Positions 26,735 to 36,113 of a stretch of DNA of 64,000 nt are shown here, piece after piece. Below the pieces are notes generated by a model, which did not search any database, was not told the DNA's origin, and saw only the letters and a program-made list of their open reading frames with translations. Position 1 is the first letter of the stretch. Each line of letters starts with the position of its first letter. The stretch lies in NCBI GenBank assembly GCA_017303805.1, contig JAFLBQ010000002.1, positions 434,001-498,000 of the forward strand, in the 5' to 3' direction. A program made the translations under genes and the position numbers. Source of the stretch: Cytophagales bacterium. Its GTDB lineage: Bacteria > Bacteroidota > Bacteroidia > Cytophagales > Cyclobacteriaceae.

Positions 26735-29700
26735 TCAAATTTTACGCTCAGGCCCCCAGCCACCACCGCCTGGGGTTAGAATTACAATCGTATCGCCACC
26801 ATTAACTTCAATTGTGGCCAGCCCTGGTAATTTCTTTTTTTCACCTGTAGAACGAATAAGATATTGGGCGCCACACTTGCCTGAACTTCCACCGGCTGCG
26901 CCATAAGGCGTTTCGTTGCGATGTTGCGCTAACAGATTTACTTCCATCTTCTCCTTAAACCGCACTTCGCGAATTACGCCATCGCCCCCGCGCCAGGTTC
27001 CTTTACCACCAGAGTTTTTTCGAATTTCAAATCGGATGAGCATCACGGGGTATCGGTGTTCCAGTAGTTCTGCATCGGTAATGCGCGTGTTGGTCATGTG
27101 GGTATGAACAGCATCGGCACCGTTAGAGCCTTGTATGGCGCCTGCGCCTCCGCAAATGGTTTCATAAAAACCAAAGCGGCTGTTGCCAAATAAAAAGTTG
27201 TTCATGGTGCCCTGGCTGCACGCGGCCAGGTTCAAAGCTTTTAGCAGGGTATCGGTTAGTCGCTGGCTTACTTCGGTGTTGCCCCCAACCACAGCCGGGC
27301 GATTTATCCTAAAATCCGGATTGAGCATCCCATAAGGGAGCTTCACGCGCACCGGTTGCATCAAGCCTTCGTTCATGGCAATGGGCTTATCAATCCAAAT
27401 GCGCAGCACGTACAGGATTACACTTTGCACAATGGCATGTGTTGCGTTCAAATTGCCCGCATGCATCGGAGCCGAGCCGCTAAAATCAATAACTAAGTTA
27501 TTTCCTTTGCGCACCAACTGTACACTTAGCTTACTGCCATCATCCAATTTTTCAGTTGCCGCATAAGTCCCTTTCCGTAACAACTGTATTTTTCTGCTTA
27601 CCTGCCCGGCAGCATAATTTTTCAACGCCCGCATATACGCCTGCACCGTGCCCAGGCTATGCGCTGCACAAAGTTTTTTAAGTAACACTTCGCCCGCGTT
27701 TACCGAAGCCAGCGCCCCATTCAGATCAGCCAGGTTTTCGTCTGGCGATCGGCTTGGATACCGACTTTCTGTAAACAGTTTTTTGATTTGATTCCATTGG
27801 GGTTTGCCCTGCCGTACCAGGTAGGTAGGCGCAATAATCACACCTTCTTCGGAAAGTGTGGTTGCATGTGCAGGCATGGAACCGGGCTTGGTACCTCCAA
27901 CTTCTGCATGGTGGGCGCGGTTGGCAACAAAACCTACACGCTTCTTATTTACATACACGGGCTTGATAAGCGTGATATCGGGCAGGTGCGAGCCGCCATA
28001 GGCTGGGTGGTTAGTGATAACCACATCGCCTTCACTAAGAGTACAAGTTTTAAGCACTTCGCGTACACATACACCCATGCTACCCAAATGCACCGGTATG
28101 TGTGGAGCGTTAACAATCAGGTATCCTTCTGCGTCCATTAAGGCACAGGAAAAATCCAGGCGTTCTTTTACGTTTACCGAAAACGAAGTGCGTTGCAAGA
28201 GGGCGCCCATCTCCTGCGCAATAGCAGTAAACCTGTTACTGAATAATTCCAATGCAGCTTCGGTAGCATAAGTTGTTTTTACCAGAGCCTTCTTTTTGCT
28301 TTCGGTAAGCAACGCATGATTATGCCGGTCTAAAGCAAAGCGCCAACCGGGTGGTACAACCGTGGTAGAGTTTTTACTTACCACCAGGGCCGGACCATTA
28401 AGTGTAGCACCGGGTTTTAGTTGTTCCCATTCAAATACAGGTGCCGGCACCCATTTGCCGGCCACGTAGAGCTTTTGGTGTTGAACAGATTTAGGTTTAT
28501 ACCTCCGAACCGGGGCCGCATTGCGTTTACTTCGATAGCCCTTTACCATTACCACCAGCCGCACCGACTCCACCTCGATTTGGCGTTGTGCAAGCCAATG
28601 CCCGTAAAGCAACTTATATTTCTTTTTGAATTGGTTAACAAGATTTGGCCCACCGGCATCTACTTCAATACAACTCTCCTGTCCTTTAAATCTCAAAAAG
28701 GCAACCTGCTTTTGAACTTCAATTTCTTTTTTTGTGTAGCCATCGCCAACCAGCTTTTTAACCCCTGCGTTTCGAAGCGCAGCGAATATTTTTTTCAACT
28801 TCGGTATGGCTACTGGAAGCGGCTTCAGCACAAGCTGCTCTTCAAAATGCGTTACATCGGCATGGCCGATACCGTACGCGCTCAGCAAGCCGGCATCATA
28901 AGGAATCAAAATCTTTTTTAACCCGAGCAGGTGAGCCAGCGCACTGGCATGTTGCCCGCCCGCTCCGCCAAAACTCAGCAACGAATAATCGCCCGGATTA
29001 TAACCGCGTTGAACGGAAACCCTGCGAATTGCTTCAGCCATTTTTTCGTTGGCGATTTGCAGAAACGATTCGAGTAGTTGCCCGGCTTGTGGTTTTCGGC
29101 CGGTGCGTGCATAAATTTTATGAGCTATTTTTTCGAGTGCATGAGTAGCCGGCTCGCGGTAGAGCGGCACGGGAAAATATCCGGGTACAATTTTTCCAAG
29201 TAAAAGATTTACATCGGTAATGGTAAGTGGGCCACCCGCGCCATAGCATGCCGGGCCGGGGCTTGCTCCGGCACTGTGCGGTCCAACGGTAAGTTTGTCG
29301 CCATCGAAATCGCAAATAGAGCCGCCACCGGCAGCAATGGTTTCAATCTCCAATGAAGGTGAAAGAATTCGTACCGACCCAACCTTCGACTCGTACCGAT
29401 GCGCGTACGCCTTATGGAATAATGAGACATCGGTACTGGTGCCGCCCATATCAAAGGCAATAAATGTAGTAATGCCGGAGAGTTGTGCCGAGACAGCCGC
29501 ACCCACTACCCCACCGGCAGGGCCGCTAAGCAAACTGTCTTTCGGATAAAATGCTTGTGCGCTTACCAGGCCACCGGCACTGGTAATAATTTTAATAGAA
29601 GCAGCGGCCAGCTTTGTTTGGATGCGATTGAGGTAGGAATAAATGATGGGGGCGAGGTAAGCATTGGCCACCGCTGTTTCGGTACGTGGTAAAATTTTTA

Positions 29701-30511
29701 TTTGCCCCGAGATTTGGTGCGAGGCAGTAACATACTCAAACCCGGCTTTGCGCAGGTGCTCCAGTATTTTCTTTTCATGAATTGGATTCTTATAGCTGTT
29801 GACCAACGCCACTGCAACCGAAGTGCATCCTGCAGCTCTTATTCTTTTAACCACGGCCGGCAAAGCGTTGCGCGAAAGAGTAACAAGAACAGCGCCTTGT
29901 GCATCGATGCGTTCATCTATTTCAATTACTGTTTTGTAGAGAGGCGTTTCTTTTTCAATGCGAAGCGCAAACAGATCGGGGCGCTGTTGTGTGCCAATGC
30001 GAAGTAAATCTTTGAACCCTTTTGTAACGAGCAGCGCAACAGGGGCCCCCTTTCTTTCCAGCAAGGCATTGGTACCTCGCGTGCTCCCCAACTTCATTTC
30101 GATTGGCGGAAACTTACTGTGCAGAGGTGTTTGAGTAAGTAGCCGGGCAGCCAACACTGGCACTTCTTCGTTGCTGGTAATTTCAATGCGCGCTCCCGGT
30201 TTAATAAAGCGCGGCAAAGCCGTTTTAAAATAAATCAATCCCTTGCCGGGATTTGTATGTTGTATTTCCACCAACGTGGTCGATCCGGCCAGGCGAACGA
30301 AAAAACTTTTGAAAACATCAACCGAAGTGTGAAGGTTGGTAGTTACTTCAATACCGTTGCCAGGTAAAACAGCTTTTACTTCGGCTTTGATACTGCTGTT
30401 GCTGAGAATCTTTAACCTTTTAAGTTCTCCGGCAGGAGTTAACGCAAGGCAATCGGTAAATGTACCTCCGGTATCAATCCAGATTTTCCAGGGTGTAAGT
30501 TCTGCCGGCAC
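26735..30511 (-). CDS. Fused hydantoinase/5-oxoprolinase (HyuA-HyuB type)
   Basis: A 1258-residue ATP-dependent amidohydrolase of the 5-oxoprolinase/N-methylhydantoinase family, with the A and B subunits fused. The N-terminal half shows the ATPase signature DTGGTFTD (residues 13-20), STRGTNALLERKG (143-155) and DMGGTSTDVS. About 65 more residues separate these first motifs than in the classical 5-oxoprolinase arrangement. The HyuB half begins near ATEAALELFSNRFTAIAQEMG and includes HIPVHLGSMG. Such enzymes open 5-oxoproline or hydantoin rings using ATP; the exact substrate cannot be told. A lipoprotein gene lies 2 bases upstream on the same strand. Confidence 0.88.
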   Translation of the reverse strand: MPAELTPWKIWIDTGGTFTDCLALTPAGELKRLKILSNSSIKAEVKAVLPGNGIEVTTNLHTSVDVFKSFFVRLAGSTTLVEIQHTNPGKGLIYFKTALPRFIKPGARIEITSNEEVPVLAARLLTQTPLHSKFPPIEMKLGSTRGTNALLERKGAPVALLVTKGFKDLLRIGTQQRPDLFALRIEKETPLYKTVIEIDERIDAQGAVLVTLSRNALPAVVKRIRAAGCTSVAVALVNSYKNPIHEKKILEHLRKAGFEYVTASHQISGQIKILPRTETAVANAYLAPIIYSYLNRIQTKLAAASIKIITSAGGLVSAQAFYPKDSLLSGPAGGVVGAAVSAQLSGITTFIAFDMGGTSTDVSLFHKAYAHRYESKVGSVRILSPSLEIETIAAGGGSICDFDGDKLTVGPHSAGASPGPACYGAGGPLTITDVNLLLGKIVPGYFPVPLYREPATHALEKIAHKIYARTGRKPQAGQLLESFLQIANEKMAEAIRRVSVQRGYNPGDYSLLSFGGAGGQHASALAHLLGLKKILIPYDAGLLSAYGIGHADVTHFEEQLVLKPLPVAIPKLKKIFAALRNAGVKKLVGDGYTKKEIEVQKQVAFLRFKGQESCIEVDAGGPNLVNQFKKKYKLLYGHWLAQRQIEVESVRLVVMVKGYRSKRNAAPVRRYKPKSVQHQKLYVAGKWVPAPVFEWEQLKPGATLNGPALVVSKNSTTVVPPGWRFALDRHNHALLTESKKKALVKTTYATEAALELFSNRFTAIAQEMGALLQRTSFSVNVKERLDFSCALMDAEGYLIVNAPHIPVHLGSMGVCVREVLKTCTLSEGDVVITNHPAYGGSHLPDITLIKPVYVNKKRVGFVANRAHHAEVGGTKPGSMPAHATTLSEEGVIIAPTYLVRQGKPQWNQIKKLFTESRYPSRSPDENLADLNGALASVNAGEVLLKKLCAAHSLGTVQAYMRALKNYAAGQVSRKIQLLRKGTYAATEKLDDGSKLSVQLVRKGNNLVIDFSGSAPMHAGNLNATHAIVQSVILYVLRIWIDKPIAMNEGLMQPVRVKLPYGMLNPDFRINRPAVVGGNTEVSQRLTDTLLKALNLAACSQGTMNNFLFGNSRFGFYETICGGAGAIQGSNGADAVHTHMTNTRITDAELLEHRYPVMLIRFEIRKNSGGKGTWRGGDGVIREVRFKEKMEVNLLAQHRNETPYGAAGGSSGKCGAQYLIRSTGEKKKLPGLATIEVNGGDTIVILTPGGGGWGPERKI

Positions 30512-30513
30512 GC

Positions 30514-30981
30514 TTATTTAATAGAAAGCACAATTTGTTTGCGGGTAAACCGAATGGCAACAGCTTTGAGAAATTCAGTAGAGCCGTCCGGATGCTCGCG
30601 AAAGATAGGGTTGGTATAGAGCAGCGAATCAGGGCCCATCTTCTGCACGTTTTCGGTGCCAGTACTGCCGGCATACGCTTCCAGCAATTGCTTTTCTATC
30701 TGTCGCATGCCAACCTGGTTTTGGTGCAACGCCAGGATCTCAACGCCTTCGGCTTTAGCCAAAGAATCAATGAAGGCAGCATTAGTAAGAAGGCGGTCGT
30801 TCGATTCGATGGTAACGGCAATTTTACGCCCCCGCGTAAGTGTAGCATCAGTAATTTCTGACTCTGTAACCTTTTTAATTTCACCTAACGCCATATTTTC
30901 TTTCATTTTTTTGCGCTGCTCATCGGTAAGTGTGCCGGTGCAGGAACAAAGAACAATGCATATAAAAATGAGCGCTCGCAT
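30514..30981 (-). CDS. Hypothetical lipoprotein upstream of oxoprolinase
   Basis: A 155-residue protein with a short lipoprotein signal (MRALIFICIVLCSC, lipid cysteine about C14). The mature part is mixed, with EIKKVTESEITDATLTRGRK and later a NPIFREHPDGSTEF segment. The spacing around a variable helical stretch is reminiscent of small haem- or DUF3365-like sensors, but no CxxCH is present, so I make no assignment. It is 2 bases from the oxoprolinase gene, so both are probably in one transcript, read divergently from prfA. Confidence 0.75.
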   Translation of the reverse strand: MRALIFICIVLCSCTGTLTDEQRKKMKENMALGEIKKVTESEITDATLTRGRKIAVTIESNDRLLTNAAFIDSLAKAEGVEILALHQNQVGMRQIEKQLLEAYAGSTGTENVQKMGPDSLLYTNPIFREHPDGSTEFLKAVAIRFTRKQIVLSIK

Positions 30982-31141
30982 GGTGGTGGTTTTATGTGGC
31001 TGCTAAAATAGAAACTCCAGCCCGAATTTTTTTTGGCATGTTAATCTTCTTACTCAATGGCAGTCCCAGACTACAAATAAAACCAAATAGTGCTCCCTTT
31101 TCGCTTTTCGCATAAGGACTGGCAGTATCTGCAACAGTTAT

Positions 31142-31149
31142 TAAATTTG
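31142..31149 (+). promoter_or_regulatory. -7 box (TAAATTTG) of prfA
   Basis: An exact TAnnTTTG element lies 14 bases before the prfA ATG at 31164, implying a leader of roughly 8-10 bases. No -33 TTTG is at the usual spacing. Confidence 0.5.
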
Positions 31150-31163
31150 CACCCCATTACGAT

Positions 31164-32231
31164 ATGATTGATAAGCTAATTGAAATAAAAGACCGGTTTG
31201 AAGAGGTGGGCCAACTGCTGGTGCAACCGGATACCGTTAACGACCGCAAGAAATTCGGCCAATTGAGTAAGGAATATCGCGACCTGGAAAAGGTAGTGGT
31301 GAAGTATAACCACCTGAAAACTGTTTTGGAGAGTTTGCAGCACGCCAAAGACCTGTTGCAAAAAGAAAAGGACCCCGAATTGCGCGAGCTGGCCAAAATG
31401 GAGTTGGATGAGTTAGAGCCCCGGAAGGATGCCCTGGAGGCAGAGATCAAAGACTTGTTGATGCCCAAGGATCCGAACGACTACAAGAATGCAATTTTGG
31501 AGATAAGAGCCGGAACCGGTGGTGATGAGGCGGCCATTTTTGCGGGCGATTTGTGGCGTATGTACCAACGCTTTTGCGACCGCAAGGGGCTTAAAATGCA
31601 GGTGGTAGATGTAACCGAGGGCACTGCCGGTGGATACAAGGAAGTAATTAGCACCGTGGAAGGCGAGGGGGCCTATGGGATTTTTAAATATGAATCAGGT
31701 GTGCATCGGGTGCAGCGCGTTCCTGCAACCGAAACCCAGGGTCGGGTGCATACTTCGGCAGCTTCGGTGGTAGTGTTGCCCGAAGCCGAAGAGGTGGACG
31801 TAGAGATTAACCCGGCCGACCTCGAATACCAAACGGCCCGTTCAAGCGGTGCCGGTGGTCAAAACGTAAACAAAGTAGAAACCAAAGTGCAGCTTACACA
31901 TAAGCCTACCGGCATTATGGTTACCTGCCAGATAGAGCGCTCGCAACACGGCAACCGCGAGCGGGCCTTGCAGATGCTGCGCACCAAACTCTACGAAATA
32001 GAGTTTGAGAAAAAGAATAAGGAAATCGGAGACTCGCGCAGGAGCCAGGTGCGCAGTGGCGATCGCTCAGAAAAAATCCGTACCTACAATTATCCACAGA
32101 GTCGCGTAACCGATCATCGCATTGGTTATACCCAACACAACCTGCCTGCTGTAATGAATGGCGAGGTAGATGAATTTATTAATCAGTTAAAGATTGCCGA
32201 AACAGCCGAGAAGATGGCAGAGGGGAAGTAA
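31164..32231 (+). CDS. prfA: Peptide chain release factor 1
   Basis: A 355-residue class I release factor that reads UAA and UAG stop codons and triggers peptide release. The codon-recognition tripeptide PAT is at residues 187-189 (RVPATE), the RF1 version rather than the SPF of RF2. The catalytic GGQ is at 231-233 ([10 protein letters not shown]). Length is standard. A 13-bp inverted repeat spans the stop codon. Confidence 0.98.
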   Translation: MIDKLIEIKDRFEEVGQLLVQPDTVNDRKKFGQLSKEYRDLEKVVVKYNHLKTVLESLQHAKDLLQKEKDPELRELAKMELDELEPRKDALEAEIKDLLMPKDPNDYKNAILEIRAGTGGDEAAIFAGDLWRMYQRFCDRKGLKMQVVDVTEGTAGGYKEVISTVEGEGAYGIFKYESGVHRVQRVPATETQGRVHTSAASVVVLPEAEEVDVEINPADLEYQTARSSGAGGQNVNKVETKVQLTHKPTGIMVTCQIERSQHGNRERALQMLRTKLYEIEFEKKNKEIGDSRRSQVRSGDRSEKIRTYNYPQSRVTDHRIGYTQHNLPAVMNGEVDEFINQLKIAETAEKMAEGK

Positions 32232-32263
32232 TCAATCGAACAGCAACGCCCGATTGATTACTT
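32226..32263 (+). terminator. Hairpin at the prfA 3' end
   Basis: AAGTAATCAATCG (32226-32238) and CGATTGATTACTT (32251-32263) form a perfect 13-bp stem with a 12-base loop. The left arm contains the prfA stop codon. There is no clean T-run, so it may be a bidirectional or protective hairpin between the convergent prfA and LPP20-type genes. Confidence 0.65.
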
Positions 32264-32274
32264 GTTACTATCGA

Positions 32275-32820
32275 TTAGTTCTCTTCATCACTTTCCTTTA
32301 TTTGCCGATCCAGAATTTCTTCAATAATCTTCATCTGACGCTCGTCAATGGTCTGGTCGGTTTTGGCTTGCTTTTTCATGAAACGAAACATGGCGTTTTT
32401 CTTTATCTCGTAGGCAATAAACACCGTGTACTTATTAGCCTTGGCATCAAAATATTTTTGCTCGCCAATTTTGCGCAGGTCGGCAATGTTGGTGTTCATG
32501 GTTTGGCGTACCAGGCTTTGAAATTTATCGGCAACATCGGCTGCGCGCTCATTTTCGGTTTGCCCCAGGTATTGATCAGCCACTTGTTTCATGGTGGTGC
32601 TTACTTGCCCGGCCAGTTGAGCCTTAGCTTCAATATCGGCTTTGCCCCGCGCAATATTATCTTGCGAGCTTTCGCCTTTGCCCGTTGCCCGGAAGAAGCG
32701 GTTGTTTGATTCATACGCATTTCCCCGAAAGGGTTCTTTTACTTTTTTTCCAAAAGGGCTGGAACCGCAAGCGCTGGCTACTAAGGCAATCACTACGGCA
32801 ACTGCAAGTCTGGTTTTCAT
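32275..32820 (-). CDS. LPP20-type lipoprotein
   Basis: A 181-residue lipoprotein with signal sequence MKTRLAVAVVIALVASAC (lipid cysteine C18). The mature region has an ATGKGESSQDNIARGKADIEAKAQLA stretch typical of LPP20/FlgT-like lipoproteins, then a helical segment and a YTVFIAYEIKKNAMFRFM strand-helix near residues 130-155. The role is unknown. It lies convergent with prfA across a hairpin. Confidence 0.8.
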   Translation of the reverse strand: MKTRLAVAVVIALVASACGSSPFGKKVKEPFRGNAYESNNRFFRATGKGESSQDNIARGKADIEAKAQLAGQVSTTMKQVADQYLGQTENERAADVADKFQSLVRQTMNTNIADLRKIGEQKYFDAKANKYTVFIAYEIKKNAMFRFMKKQAKTDQTIDERQMKIIEEILDRQIKESDEEN

Positions 32821-32875
32821 GGTGGGTAGTTTTCGTTTACCGAAGCAAAATAGTAAAAATTGTGCCAGTTTAAGC

Positions 32876-33592
32876 TTAACCCTTGCCGGGGATTATTAGC
32901 TGCCATCGGAAGGCCCAGCGCCAGTTTAGGCTGTAATCTTTTATTCCGGCAAGCGCCAGTATTTCTTCTAACTCAGATTTTTTAAATGCGCGCAACACCG
33001 AAAGGGGAGCATCGAATTTAACCATGGCCGATTTTGAGAAAAGAAGCGTAAGCCACCGTATAGAATAATAAGCCAACGGGTGCCGATGGATGTCGTTGAT
33101 GATAACACCCTGCCGGGCTTGCTGTTGCCACGCCTGCAACATGGCAACCAATTGCTTATTGGTAAAATGATGGGTGAATAATGTAGCAATAATAAAATCG
33201 AATGGCTGCTGCTGAAAGGCGGTATCCAATACATTGCTTGCTGAAAAGGTAAGGTTAGGATAGGCTTTGGAATGAAGTTGCGCGTAGTTAATAATATGTT
33301 GGTTGGCATCGAATCCGTAAAGTTGAACAGTACGTTTTTTCTGGTTTGCCAGCCGGGCAATAATCCGAAGCATTTCGCCACTGCCGCAGCCTAAATCGGC
33401 AATGGAAAGAGTTGTTTGCGCAGAGATTGTGCTCCACCGTTTCTTCAAGGCTTGCAGAGTTACAGCATTGCCACCCAGCCACTGGTTAATTAAATCCAGC
33501 TCGCGCAAAGTCTGATACACTACTTCGCCTGTACAATCCAGGTCGTCCATTATCTCTTCTGCCGTGGAGCGGGTATCAAAGCGGTTCTTCAT
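32876..33592 (-). CDS. SAM-dependent methyltransferase partnered with type III PKS
   Basis: A 238-residue class I methyltransferase. Motif I is ADLGCGSG (residues 65-72), followed by an acidic LYGFDANQHIINYA turn for SAM ribose binding. It has no signal peptide. It starts in an ATGA overlap with the type III polyketide synthase gene, so it likely methylates that enzyme's phenolic or pyrone product. The family often carries O- or C-methyltransferases; which applies here is unknown. Confidence 0.87.
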   Translation of the reverse strand: MKNRFDTRSTAEEIMDDLDCTGEVVYQTLRELDLINQWLGGNAVTLQALKKRWSTISAQTTLSIADLGCGSGEMLRIIARLANQKKRTVQLYGFDANQHIINYAQLHSKAYPNLTFSASNVLDTAFQQQPFDFIIATLFTHHFTNKQLVAMLQAWQQQARQGVIINDIHRHPLAYYSIRWLTLLFSKSAMVKFDAPLSVLRAFKKSELEEILALAGIKDYSLNWRWAFRWQLIIPGKG

Positions 33593-34683
33593 GATTGAAC
33601 GGAGACTTTAAGCAACATACTTTCCAGCGTAAGGCCAGGCCCAAATGCAAAACTTACTACGGTTTTGTTGTGATCGGATTGGGTTAGTGTCTTTAGTAGT
33701 TCCTGCAACACAAACACAACCGTAGCTGACGACATGTTGCCATAGTGTTGTAAAACCTGATACGCATGAGACTGTTGCGCCCGGGTAATTCCAAGTGCGT
33801 CTTCAATCACCTTTAAAATTTTTAGTCCTCCGGGGTGCGGAGCAAAATAATGGATGTCGGCTAATTTAATTCCGGATTTGTGTAAGAGCGTATCAACCAA
33901 TTGGCGGATGCCTGCGGTAATCACATTGGGAACGTAAGAAGAAAGGCGCATTTCAAAACCGGTATCGCCAATCTTCCAGGCCATCTCCTGCTCGCCCTGC
34001 AGGGCTATATCGCTATACAAGTTCAGTAAGTGGAAATTAATGCCCGGCTTAGGGTGTGCAGTTACGATCAAGGCAGCGGCACCATCGGCAAATAGGGCAT
34101 TTGCCAATAGATTGTCTTCTGTGTTTTCGTTTTGAAAGTGAATACTACACAACTCGGTACAAACCACCAGCACGGTGGCAGCGGGGTTAGCCTGGCAAAT
34201 GGAGTCGGCAACACGTAATCCATTAAAGGCCGCGTAACAACCCATAAAGTTGATGCAGGTGCGTTGCACATCGGTACGCAGGCCTAAAAGTTTTATCAGA
34301 TCAATATCCAAACCTGGTGCGTACATGCCGGTGCAGCTAATGGTAATCAGGTGTGTGATTTCCTGAACGTGAAAGTTAGCGTTGGTAAGCGCCTGGCGAG
34401 CGGCTTGCGCACTTACTACAGGCGCATGTTGTTGGTAAAGGCTTGCTCTTGCTTTGGTGCCCGGGCGGTGGTGTGGATCTTCAGAGAAAAAAGAAAAATG
34501 AGATCGCCCATAATCTTCTATAACAGTATGCCGGTGCAAGATGCCACTGGCACGGAATAAGGCGCGCAGCTTTCGGGCATCTGTGGTGCCAAGGCTCATG
34601 GCATGTACCATAAAATCGGCAATTACCGGCTGTGCAATACGGGTGGATGGGTTGGCCACGCCAATGGCGGTAATGTAACTCAT
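33589..34683 (-). CDS. Type III polyketide synthase (chalcone/stilbene-synthase-like)
   Basis: A 364-residue homodimer-type condensing enzyme that extends an acyl-CoA starter with malonyl-CoA. The Cys-His-Asn triad is present: C149 in CINFMGCYAAFNG, H283 in YFAPHPGG, and N316 in HYGNMSSATVVF. The C-terminal GFGPGLT-like loop is represented by SFAFGPGLTLESMLL. Bacterial members make alkylresorcinols, alkylpyrones or tetrahydroxynaphthalene. Coupled methyltransferase and the divergent UbiA-type gene suggest a methylated, possibly prenylated product. Confidence 0.93.
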   Translation of the reverse strand: MSYITAIGVANPSTRIAQPVIADFMVHAMSLGTTDARKLRALFRASGILHRHTVIEDYGRSHFSFFSEDPHHRPGTKARASLYQQHAPVVSAQAARQALTNANFHVQEITHLITISCTGMYAPGLDIDLIKLLGLRTDVQRTCINFMGCYAAFNGLRVADSICQANPAATVLVVCTELCSIHFQNENTEDNLLANALFADGAAALIVTAHPKPGINFHLLNLYSDIALQGEQEMAWKIGDTGFEMRLSSYVPNVITAGIRQLVDTLLHKSGIKLADIHYFAPHPGGLKILKVIEDALGITRAQQSHAYQVLQHYGNMSSATVVFVLQELLKTLTQSDHNKTVVSFAFGPGLTLESMLLKVSVQS

Positions 34684-34777
34684 ACCGGTTTTAGTGAATA
34701 ACCACTTTGCTAAAGGTATAGTTTAGCCCTGGTATTTAAAATTTGCAGTAACTTCCACCATCAAACGCGTGTAGCTT

Positions 34778-35659
34778 ATGTGGTCGGCTCTTTTGCACCT
34801 GCGATTTCCATTCTCGTATTTCTTGCTGCCGGTTTATCTGTTTGCGCTGGTAGGTTCACCCAACTTTACAGCCACTCAATTGCTTTGGTCTTTTGTAATC
34901 ATTCATCTGTTGCTCTACCCTGCAAGCAATGGCTACAATAGTTATTTCGACAAAGACGAGAAATCAATTGGCGGATTAAAGAATCCGCCACCGGTAAATA
35001 AACTTCTTTACCTGATGGCGCTGCTGCTGGATGCAGCGGCCGTAGTGTTGGGCTGGTATTTTATTAATGCAGATTTTGCCACCATGCTTTTTGTGTATGG
35101 GTTGGTTTCAAAAGCCTATAGCCATCCGGCAGTTCGGTTAAAAAAGTATGCCATTGCCGGCTGGCTTACGGTAGGCCTTTTTCAAGGTGCGTTTACTTTT
35201 TTAATGTGTTATGTGGGCATTAATAAATTTCCAATAGCAGCTTTGCTTCAACCCAAAGTGCTGTTGCCTGCCGGGCTATCTACCCTAATGTTACTGGGCA
35301 CTTACCCGATGACGCAAATTTACCAGCATGAGGAAGATGCCAGCCGTGGCGATAAAACCCTGAGTTTGAAATTAGGTTTGCGCGGCACCTTTGTTTTTGT
35401 GTTGGTTGTATTTGTGATAGCCACCGCAGCCTACATGTTCTATTTTCATTTTTACTATACCGATTTTACTGCCGTTGCTTTTACCGCGGCATTAAGCCCG
35501 GTGGTTTTGTTTTTTCTTTATTGGTTTTACAAGGTTTACCAAAATCCGCATGCAGCCAATTACTCCCGCACTATGTGGTTGAATTTTTTATCGGCCACTT
35601 GTTTGAATGCCTTTTTTATCTGGCTTTTTATTACCACATCGCACATTCTACAGCTTTAA
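34778..35659 (+). CDS. UbiA-type prenyltransferase
   Basis: A 293-residue polytopic membrane protein with eight or nine hydrophobic segments. The first Asp-rich motif is N51-GYNSYFD58-K-D60, in place of the usual NDxxDxxxD. The second (EEDASRGDKTLS, D187/D192) is well kept. UbiA enzymes transfer prenyl chains onto aromatic or other acceptors. It is divergent from the type III PKS operon across a 94-bp spacer and could prenylate that product; a link to menaquinone or haem synthesis is an alternative. Membrane location is inferred. Confidence 0.87.
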   Translation: MWSALLHLRFPFSYFLLPVYLFALVGSPNFTATQLLWSFVIIHLLLYPASNGYNSYFDKDEKSIGGLKNPPPVNKLLYLMALLLDAAAVVLGWYFINADFATMLFVYGLVSKAYSHPAVRLKKYAIAGWLTVGLFQGAFTFLMCYVGINKFPIAALLQPKVLLPAGLSTLMLLGTYPMTQIYQHEEDASRGDKTLSLKLGLRGTFVFVLVVFVIATAAYMFYFHFYYTDFTAVAFTAALSPVVLFFLYWFYKVYQNPHAANYSRTMWLNFLSATCLNAFFIWLFITTSHILQL

Positions 35660-35756
35660 AACTGCGCGTTTTAGTTTTAAGCAGCCGTAACAATTTGGTA
35701 ATCTGAAAAAGTTAGAGGGAAGAATATTCTTTCAGGTGCGTTGGGCCACCTGTGTA

Positions 35757-35775
35757 CAACCGCAGGAAGCGGTTG
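35757..35775. terminator. Hairpin between convergent UbiA and small gene
   Basis: CAACCGC (35757-35763) and GCGGTTG (35769-35775) form a 7-bp stem with a 5-base loop just before the stop of the 35777 gene. A second small inverted repeat, CAGGTG/CACCTG, lies at 35733-35752. Neither has a T-run, so function as a bidirectional terminator is tentative. Confidence 0.4.
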
Positions 35776-35776
35776 A

Positions 35777-35986
35777 TTAAACGGCTAATCGCAATCTCTT
35801 GCGGCCTTTTTCCTGGCGCAATGCCTGCCGGATTTCTTTCATGGCTTCTTTCTTGAAGCTCTGATAATCCGAAGTTTTTTCAGGCTGGTTAAGAATGCCC
35901 TTAATGTAGTTGAGCACCTCTTCCATTTGCACCTTGTCCATGGCATCAAGACTTTGCAGGATTGCCAGTTTGGGCGACTGTAACAT
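35777..35986 (-). CDS. Small hypothetical protein, antitoxin-like
   Basis: A 69-residue soluble helical protein. The N-terminal half (LAILQSLDAMDKVQMEEVLNYIKGIL) resembles the helical dimerisation region of DUF2281-type antitoxins, and the end is strongly basic (ALRQEKGRKRLRL). No toxin gene is adjacent: the flanking genes are a UbiA prenyltransferase and an aminotransferase. I treat the antitoxin idea as a guess. Confidence 0.6.
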   Translation of the reverse strand: MLQSPKLAILQSLDAMDKVQMEEVLNYIKGILNQPEKTSDYQSFKKEAMKEIRQALRQEKGRKRLRLAV

Positions 35987-36113
35987 ACAATTAGTGGTTG
36001 TTGTTAGTACAAATAACGCAAATGAATACCCTGTGGTTCAATAGGTAAGCCCCTAATTAACCTAACCTTTAAATTCCGATAACAGTCCCCGGCAAATTTC
36101 CCTAAAAAAGCGG

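Noticed and set aside
28421-28921. 166-codon plus-strand frame inside the oxoprolinase gene
   Set aside because: Opposite strand of a confidently coding gene, biased by codon usage; no recognisable domain.
35757-35775. Strong terminator between UbiA and the small gene
   Set aside because: Stem is only 7 bp and no T-run follows on either strand, so kept as low confidence.
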